From Panax quinquefolius (taxonomy: Eukaryota > Streptophyta > Magnoliopsida > Apiales > Araliaceae), in the NCBI GenBank assembly GCA_020205615.1, contig CM035173.1, positions 27,677,793-27,741,792 of the forward strand: 64,000 nucleotides of DNA, given 5' to 3'. Below the pieces are notes generated by a model. That model was not told the DNA's origin, ran no database searches, and worked only from the letters and a program-made list of their open reading frames with translations. Each line of letters opens with the position of its first letter. Within the stretch, counting starts at the first letter, position 1. The position numbers and the translations under genes were made by a program. Positions 57,490 through 64,000 of the stretch are shown in pieces.

Positions 57490-58420
57490 GCGTGAAATTG
57501 AATTTTGTATCGACCTTGAACCCGGTACACAAAACCTATTTCCAAAGCCCCATATCGAATAGGCTCTATTGAACTTCGTGGAGTTAAAGACCCAACCGCA
57601 GGAATTGTTAGACATCGGCTTTATTAGTCCTAGTACTTCTCCTCTGGGTGCTCCCTGCTCTATTCGTGAAGAAGAAAAGATGGGAGTATGCGACTTTGTA
57701 TTGATTATCGGGAGTTGAATCACGTCACCATCAAAAATAGGTATCCATTGCCACGTATTGATGACTGTTTGACCAATTCTGAAGGAGCCAAATTCTTTTC
57801 AAAGATTGATCTTCGTTCCGGATATCACCAATTGAAGATTAGAACCGCTGACATTCCAAAGACGGCTTTCAGAACTCGGTACGGGCATTATGAATTCTTA
57901 GTCATGTCCTTTAGATTGACTAATGCTCCTGCTGCCTTCATGGATATGATGAACCGAGTATTCAAGGAATATTTAGATCACTTTGTGGTCGTCTTTATTG
58001 ATGACATCCTTATTTATTCCAAAAGCCGTGAAGATCGTGAAAGCAACACTTGAGGTCGACACTCCAAAAGCTTCGTGAATATAAGCTTTATGCCAGTTGA
58101 AGAAATCTGAGTTCGGCAGAAGAAGTAGCATTCCTTGGGCACGTGGTATCAAGTCATGGAATATCTGCTGACCCAAGCAAAGATTGAAGCTATTCAAAGT
58201 GGGAACAACCTAAATCGATGGATCAAGTCGTAGCTTTCTCGGTTTAATTGGTTATTATCGGAGATTCGTGGAAGGATTTTCTCGAATCGCTATTCCATCG
58301 ACTTCGGTGACTTTTGAAAGATACAAAGTTCGGTTGGAGCGAAGAATGTGAGAAGAGTTTTCAAGAACTCAAGAGGAGACTTATTTCAAAGACTGCTCGA
58401 TAATACCATCCCGCTCGGAG
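57490..58420 (+). pseudogene. Reverse transcriptase of the Tekay-like element
   Basis: Opens with REIEFCIDLEPGT and continues, after frame breaks, into a clean 121-codon frame (57688-58053). That frame has [49 protein letters not shown] and the catalytic block [13 protein letters not shown] (FIDD instead of the textbook YxDD, normal for this group). The end (58060-58400) is recognisable but frameshifted (LGHVV-like, GYYRRFVEGFSRIAI, EECEKSFQELKRRL pieces). RT copies element RNA into DNA. The copy is broken by stops and frameshifts. Confidence 0.9.
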
Positions 58421-58760
58421 GGATTTGTCATCTACAAGATGCTTCTGCAGCAAAGGGTTGGGATGTGTTCTTATGCAACATGGAAAAGTTATAGCCTATA
58501 CCTCGCGACAACTCAAAGAATATGAGAGGAATTATCCTACTCATGATCTAGAGTTGGCATTTTTGTCTTCAGACTTAAAATGTGGAGGCATTACTTGTAT
58601 GGGGAGAAAGTGGAGATCTTTACTGGATCATAAAAGCCTCAAATATTTCTTCACTCAAAAGGAACTCAACATGCGACAACGACGTTGGCTTGAATCTGTT
58701 GAAAGATTATGATCATACCATCCAATACCATCCTCGGAAAAGCAAGCGTGGTAGTTTACG
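58421..58760 (+). pseudogene. RNase H domain of the Tekay-like element
   Basis: Reads [24 protein letters not shown] text: the first Asp block is partly damaged at 58431, and [20 protein letters not shown] is clear. Then [15 protein letters not shown] (with the catalytic Glu), [20 protein letters not shown], and the linker [13 protein letters not shown] in another frame. RNase H removes the RNA strand after copying. Two frameshifts are visible. Confidence 0.85.
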
Positions 58761-59900
58761 CATTGAGTAGGAAATCATATCTGCAAGTCTGAAGTGCGAT
58801 ATTGTCAACGCAGGCCCATTTTGTGTGACTTGCAAAGGATGGAGATAGAATTAAAGACTCGAGGACGCGTGTGATGACAAATGAGTATACGAGTAGAACC
58901 GACTTTAATTGATAAAGTTAAAGTCGCCTGCTACGCTACGAGACACGGAGGCGATGCGTATGAGGAAGAAAGTGCGAAGGTGCTATATCCGAAAAGCAAG
59001 AATCGATGAAGAAGGAATACTTGAGTCAACTCCAGACTTTGTGTTTCTAACGACCACGATTTAAAGTATAATATCATGATGGAGCGCACAACACACCATT
59101 TACAATCCATCCCAGGAGTACTAAAATGTATCATGATATTAAATCATACATTTTGGTGGAGCAATATGAAGAGAGAGATAGCATTTGTTTATCTCAAGGT
59201 GTCTAACTTGTCAACGAGTTAAAGCGGAGCATCAAGTACCAAAAGGTCCATTACAACCACTTGAAATTCGGAATGGAAGTGGGAGCACATTACCATGGAT
59301 TTCACATTCTGCCTTCCTAAGGTTTCTCAAGGCATTGATGCGATTTGGGTCATTGTTGATAGATTGACCAAGTCCGCTCATTTCTTACCGACATCTGAAA
59401 ACTTATACACTTGAACGTCTTGCTCAGATGTACATAAACGAGATTGTAAGAAGATGCATGGTATCTGCCAGATCCATAGTTTCGATCGAGACCCAAGATT
59501 CACTTCACGATTTTGGGTTAGTTTGCAAAAAGCTATGGGCACAGACTTCACGATTTAGCTTCGGCATATCATCCTCGATCCGGACGGACAATGGGAGAGG
59601 ACTATTCAAACTCTTGAAGATCTATTAAGACTCGTGTCCTTGATTTCAAGGGGAGTTGGGACAAGTTCTTACCATTGGTGGAGTTTTCCTACAACAACAT
59701 TATCAATGCAAGTATTGGCATGGCTCCATTCAAGCATTGTATGGAAGAAAGTGTCGCTTCCAAAGATCTTTGGGATGAGGTGGGTGAAGCAACGTTGTTG
59801 GGACCGAGTTGATACGTATGACTACGGAAAAAGATTCAATGATCCGACAACGATAAAAACCTCACAAAATCGATAAAAGAGTTATCTTGATCTTCATCGA
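58761..59900 (+). pseudogene. Integrase of the Tekay-like element
   Basis: The zinc-finger end is seen as CLTCQRVKAEHQVPKGPLQP (59205-59265), followed across frames by [26 protein letters not shown] (first catalytic Asp region, about 59335-59390), YINEIVRRHG, DRDPRFTS (second Asp), YHPRSG-like text and WDKFLPLVEFSYNN-like text near 59660. Order and spacing match the DDE integrase core. Integrase inserts the DNA copy. Many frame changes, so inactive as read. Confidence 0.8.
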
Positions 59901-60375
59901 AAGGACGTGGAATTCGATATAGGAGATCATGTGTTGTTAAGAGTCGCTCCATGGAAAGGAGTTACAAGATTTGGAAGGAGAGGAAAACTTAATCCTCGAT
60001 TCATCGGTCCATTTTAATCCTCGATCGAGTAGGAATCGTGGCTCTATAGACTCGCTTTTCTCTGCCAAATATGTCTCGTTCATCATACATTTTTCACATA
60101 TCTATGTTACGTAAATATGTGAAAGACCCGAACCATATTATTGAAGTTAGAACCGCATTTAAATAGCGGAAGATTTGGCGTATGAAGAGGTTCCTGTTCA
60201 AATTTTGGATAAGAAAGAACATATTCTACGCTCCAAGGTTATACCTCAAGTCAAAGTTTTATGGAGGAACCACGATGTTGAGGAAATGACTTGGGAGTTA
60301 GAATCAAAATGAAATCAAGGTATCCTTACCTCTTCGACATACCAGTATCGTACCCTAATTTCGAGGGCGAAATTT
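59901..60375 (+). pseudogene. Integrase C-terminus with chromodomain
   Basis: Pieces in several frames read SYLDLHRKDVEFDIGDHVLL, GVTRFGRRGKLNPRFIG, FHISMLRKYV, then VQILDKKEHI, VKVLWRNH and EEMTWELE, followed by RYPYLFD. The last group is the chromodomain tail of Tekay-type elements, which is thought to steer integration towards heterochromatin. It stops just before the purine tract. Confidence 0.75.
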
Positions 60376-60390
60376 CATAAGAAGGGAGGT
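60376..60390 (+). other. Polypurine tract
   Basis: CATAAGAAGGGAGGT directly before TGTAAGACCCC. Confidence 0.85.
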
Positions 60391-61005
60391 TGTAAGACCC
60401 CACTTTTTATAAATAAAGATGAATTTTTCTATAAATATTATTTTTGAATATTATGGAATAAATTTGATATAATGTTATAGTTGTGGGTAATATTTATAAA
60501 TTTTGCAAAGTATGCAAGTTGTTATAAAATATTCGTTTGGTTGGGAATATTCTTTTTGTTAGGGAATATTAAATGAATGGCTCAATCATTGGTGGACCCC
60601 ACAACATTATTGTTTGATTGAGAAAACGACAAAAAATATTTTTATAAAAATAACTACGGAGGTGTTACCGAATAAAAGCTGTTGAACTACCCTGGTAAAA
60701 GTACGATGTCTGGCGTGGTTGCGTAGTAGACACGGTATTGATTATCGATGCTTACGTGAGAAGTCACTCACCATTATGCTCAATTATTACTTTCGATAAT
60801 TCTTTGATCATATCTCTTATATTATTGATTCAATTATTGTCACAAGATTATCATCAGATAATATGTTATAAGTATTAAATCAATAATTGAGACGACAAGT
60901 TATAAATGATTAATAATTATTGAAAGATTAAATATGTGTTATGATTTGTGGTAAGTTTGATTATTTTATGGGGGCTCGTATGTCATCATCTAAGAGTCTC
61001 TTCAT

Positions 61006-61255
61006 CAATAGTATTTACCTTCGTCGATAGTAATTACCCTTGTGAATAGTATTTACCTTCATCAATAAGTAATTACCCTCGTGAATAGTATTTACCTTCA
61101 ATCAATAGTAATTACCCTTGTGAATAGTATTTACCTTCGTCGAATAGTAATTATCCTTGTGAATAGTATTTACCTTCGTCCAATAAAGAATTACCCTTGT
61201 GAATAGTATTTACCTTCAATCAATAGTATTTACCTTCGTTAATAGTAATTACCTT
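61006..61255 (+). repeat. 38-bp tandem repeats in U3 (3' LTR)
   Basis: Same array as 55429-55680 with small differences between copies. Confidence 0.85.
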
Positions 61256-61392
61256 TACCGACGTCCGAACCACTTGTCGTTTCACATTACAAAGGCCGAA
61301 CCACTTGTCGTTTCACATTACAGGCGTCAAACCAAATAGCCGTCGAGCCACTTTGCCTTTTCACACTAAGAAAAGCTAAGCTAGAAATCTTC

Positions 61393-61401
61393 TATAAATA
61401 G
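61393..61401 (+). promoter_or_regulatory. TATA box of the 3' LTR
   Basis: TATAAATAG followed within 50 bases by a GAGAGAGAAAG leader. It could fire into the flank at 63067. Confidence 0.7.
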
Positions 61402-61569
61402 AGGCTGAGGGCTTCATTATTTTCACGAATTCATTCAAGCTATAGAGAGAGAAAGTATAGAGAGAATATAGAGAGAAGAAGAAGAGTATTTTATTACTAC
61501 TGTCATAAAGATTCAATCTCTTACTAAATGTAAGGGGTGTTATTCTTTCTTATTCACGAAGAGAATTGT

Positions 61570-62010
61570 TGTTATTCCATTGCTTATTATTCTGCTGAAT
61601 AACTTTGTATAAGTGGTTTACCCTATACTTGGTGACATTCTTCTATTATTCATTGGAACATCCTCATCATGTGTTTTACACCTGACCGGGTTCCGCTCTT
61701 TATCATTCTGCTGGAACATCCTGTCATGTGTTTTACACCGGACTGGTTCCGCCTTTTATTATTCTCGCTGAACATCCTGTTTGTGTGTTTTTTACACGGA
61801 CCGGTTCCGCTCTTTTATTATTCGCTGGAATATCCTATCTCGTGTTTTTACACCGGATCCGGGTTCCATCTTTATTATTCTCGTTGAACATCCCGCTTGC
61901 GCAGTAATTTCACCCGACTTTGGTTTCGTTATTTATTATTCTTCATTGGAATAACTCATCTGCAAGGCGATTATCGCATGCATGGTAATTTCTTTTGTTA
62001 TTCCATTCTT
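61570..62010 (+). repeat. Hairpin-unit tandem array in the 3' LTR
   Basis: About seven units. Second stems include GTGT-TTT-ACAC near 61673 and GTGT-TTTTT-ACAC near 61783, and GCGATTATCGC near 61968. Confidence 0.75.
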
Positions 62011-63066
62011 TATTATACCCAGTTGGTTAAAACTTTGACTTCTATACTCCATGAAATTAGTAGAATATCCTTGATATTTGCGTTTCATCCAAAGATCTTT
62101 TCATGGAAATATTCTTCCCGATCATTCTTGAATTTTACTCTACAAAACAAAGATCATGTCGATAATTTGGGCGTTAATAATTCTGGATAAAATAATTCTT
62201 GAACTTGTTTTATTGAATTCTTATATCATTGTCATCATCCTCATGTTTATATTTTTTTGAAAGTCATCCGTGGGCACATGGTGCATAGATGGACTTGGTA
62301 TGATTATGACTCGAGACTATTCGATTATGTAATCATGGTCGTAATGTTACAAATGATGTGATAAAAAATCCTCAAATTAGTCAGTAGTGCATTGATGGAC
62401 GATTGTTGGCATGATCATGACCATTAATGAATACACAAATATTCTCGGCCGTAGTGCGTGAATAATTGTGGTCGTGATACTAAAGAATATCCTCGGCCAG
62501 TAGTGTGCGGGGGTGATTCGATGATGTGGAATATTTATTAAAGTGAGTCTCAAATTTATAACAAATGATGAAAAACTTTTTAAAACCTAAAAGATAGTAG
62601 ACTTTATTTTCTACTTGACTTTTTAATGGATCAGATATTCCACTGCAGCTTAAACCTGGTTGTTTATCAGTATTTTATCGGTTTAACATTATCAAAGACT
62701 ATTGATAATTTATTCTCGCATTATCTTAGTCATAATATTTCTTCTTCGGGCTAGTTGAGCTCACCCTTTCTTTTTTCGTTCTCTTGAGAAATGATAATAT
62801 AAATTTGACGAGTCGGGAAACAGTGATGGTCCTCAAGATAAGATTAGTAGTCCTCACTATTCTCAGTAAAATATAGTGTGATAATAATCTGTAATGAGGA
62901 CTTTTGTTTGAGTTTGTATAATATCTAGTAGACGATATTTGTATTTAAACTCACGCTTTATGTCGTATTGCATACCTACGCTTATGTTAATAAGTTGTAT
63001 TTAAATTACATCTATGAAGTGGCGACTCAAGATGGGTGATGTATACCTAATTTTGGGGGCGTCACA

Positions 63067-64000
63067 TAAACGACACCATTTAATTGAAAATATGGTTTTG
63101 ATTTGGCATTTGTGAATTATACCCTACCATTTTATATGTTTCACAAATAAAAATAAGAAATTGATATTTTTACACATTGTTTTTAGACCCGAACTGGTCA
63201 TCGAACCGAAAAAGCTACAAAGTGGATGAGTCACTAGTCCAACCAATGATCAAATTGTTATAGATATAGTGACGTCGTTAATATGTAATAAATAATAAAT
63301 AAATATATATTAATTATTATTATATATTATATATAATATTTAGTAAAATATGTAAAATTAATCAATTTATTTAAATACAAAAAACAAAACCTTATTTATA
63401 GAATGTTTATTTTATACAATTCAAATAAATACTAAATCTATATGAAAAGAAAGATACTCAAGAGTGATAAAATCAAATACAAATGAACATAAACATCTCT
63501 AGAATACATTCAATCAAATTCAAAGGCTTAAACTAAAAAAAAATGGATAGAGAGCCGATAAAATCGGCGAATCAGTCACCGGTTCACTGGGTCGACCGAT
63601 TCAACCGTCGGAATGCCCGATCTAAGCAAGTTTTAGTCTAAACTGGTTAATTGGTTCAAACCGAACTATAATGTGGATCGATTCTAATTTTTATCGGTTC
63701 GACCGACGGTCCAGTCCGGTCAAGATCTAATAACCTTGTATTTATATGAGTTTTTAGTGAGACTTACTCACTATTCATATAAAAAAATTTATGTGGAAAT
63801 ATTAATTTTTTATATAAAAATATTTGTTCCCTAAAGATTATACTAATTCCATATTTAATGACAATATTACCTGGACGTTTGAAAATGTTTTTTAAGGTAA
63901 AGAGGAGGTACGTGTTAGTGTATCTATTTTGACGAATTGCACGTTTATATTACTTACCGTTGGCATTTTTTTTTTGTCTGATCATATTGTAACTTAATAA
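63067..64000. other. AT-rich flank with a possible MITE
   Basis: No gene seen. About 63185-63215 (GACCCGAACTGGTCATCGAACCG) and the complement of about 63695-63730 (GACCGGACTGGACC...GGTCGAACCG) look like terminal inverted repeats ~540 bases apart. The GGTTCGACCG-type text between them is common in plant dispersed repeats. Edges and class are uncertain. Confidence 0.3.

Larger units (their letters stand above)
54449..63066 (+). mobile_element. Tekay-like chromovirus with readable pol and a rearranged 5' end
   Basis: A + strand Ty3/gypsy element: damaged 5' LTR (55090-57470), pol remnant (57490-60375), purine tract and complete 3' LTR (60391-63066). Its left end is an inverted 640-base LTR piece. 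The 5' LTR runs directly into the RT region, so primer site, gag and protease have been lost. Pol order RT - RNase H - integrase - chromodomain identifies a chromovirus. AAAAC at the left edge and TAAAC after 63066 are a weak match for a duplication. Confidence 0.8.
60391..63066 (+). repeat. 3' LTR, complete
   Basis: 2676 bases from TGTAAGACCCC to TTTTGGGGGCGTCACA. It contains CGATGTCTGGCGTGG near 60702, the 38-bp U3 array (61006-61255), TATAAATAG at 61393-61401, the hairpin array (about 61570-62010), and GGACTTGGTATGATTATGAC text. The best full copy of this LTR family in the window. Frames 61669-61887 and 61897-62190 read through the array and are not genes. Confidence 0.9.

Overview
The window is nuclear DNA from a flowering plant, most likely a dicot. 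The evidence is spliced genes with GT-AG introns, AT-rich intergenic DNA, a plant-type linker histone H1, an RPM1-like NLR fragment, and nested LTR retrotransposons using plant-type primer sites. Most of the window is transposable-element DNA. Only two host genes look intact: a two-exon histone H1 gene (39171-39871, +) and a six-exon gene for a membrane-anchored START-domain protein (47920-53033, -).

Layout. (1) 1-11868: a large LTR element with ~3.0 kb LTRs, an initiator-Met-type primer site and no gag-pol. It carries a broken gene resembling the 'putative plant transposon protein' family. After its right LTR a second primer site and leader begin (11870-12420) and then stop. (2) 12421-14232: an AT-rich LTR-like fragment abutting a reverse-strand Athila/Tat-type gag remnant with its primer site and part of its LTR (14233-15740). 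(3) 17587-38414: a nest. A rearranged composite solo LTR on the + strand is interrupted by a complete minus-strand non-autonomous element (18421-26390, 5-bp duplication GAATA) and by an internally deleted Tekay-like chromovirus (28335-36848). (4) 38415-40736: the H1 gene and flanks. (5) 40737-46819: a decayed Ty1/copia element. The same TA microsatellite in each of its LTRs holds a different inverted-repeat element. One of these (41069-43114) has captured part of an NLR disease-resistance gene, and NLR coding sequence lies in both terminal inverted repeats. (6) 46820-54448: the START gene, its promoter and a probable solo LTR in intron 1. (7) 54449-63066: another Tekay-like element with readable RT, RNase H, integrase and chromodomain remnants and an inverted LTR piece at its left end. 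(8) 63067-64000: AT-rich flank with a possible MITE.

The Tekay-like LTRs share an architecture: tandem repeats upstream of a TATAAATAG box, then tandem arrays in the transcribed part in which each unit can fold as a hairpin. The hairpin sequences differ between families and sometimes between units. Repeat copies differ mainly by small changes clustered at CG, CAG and CTG, while the single-copy genes read cleanly. This suggests that part of the apparent decay may be long-read consensus error at methylated cytosines.
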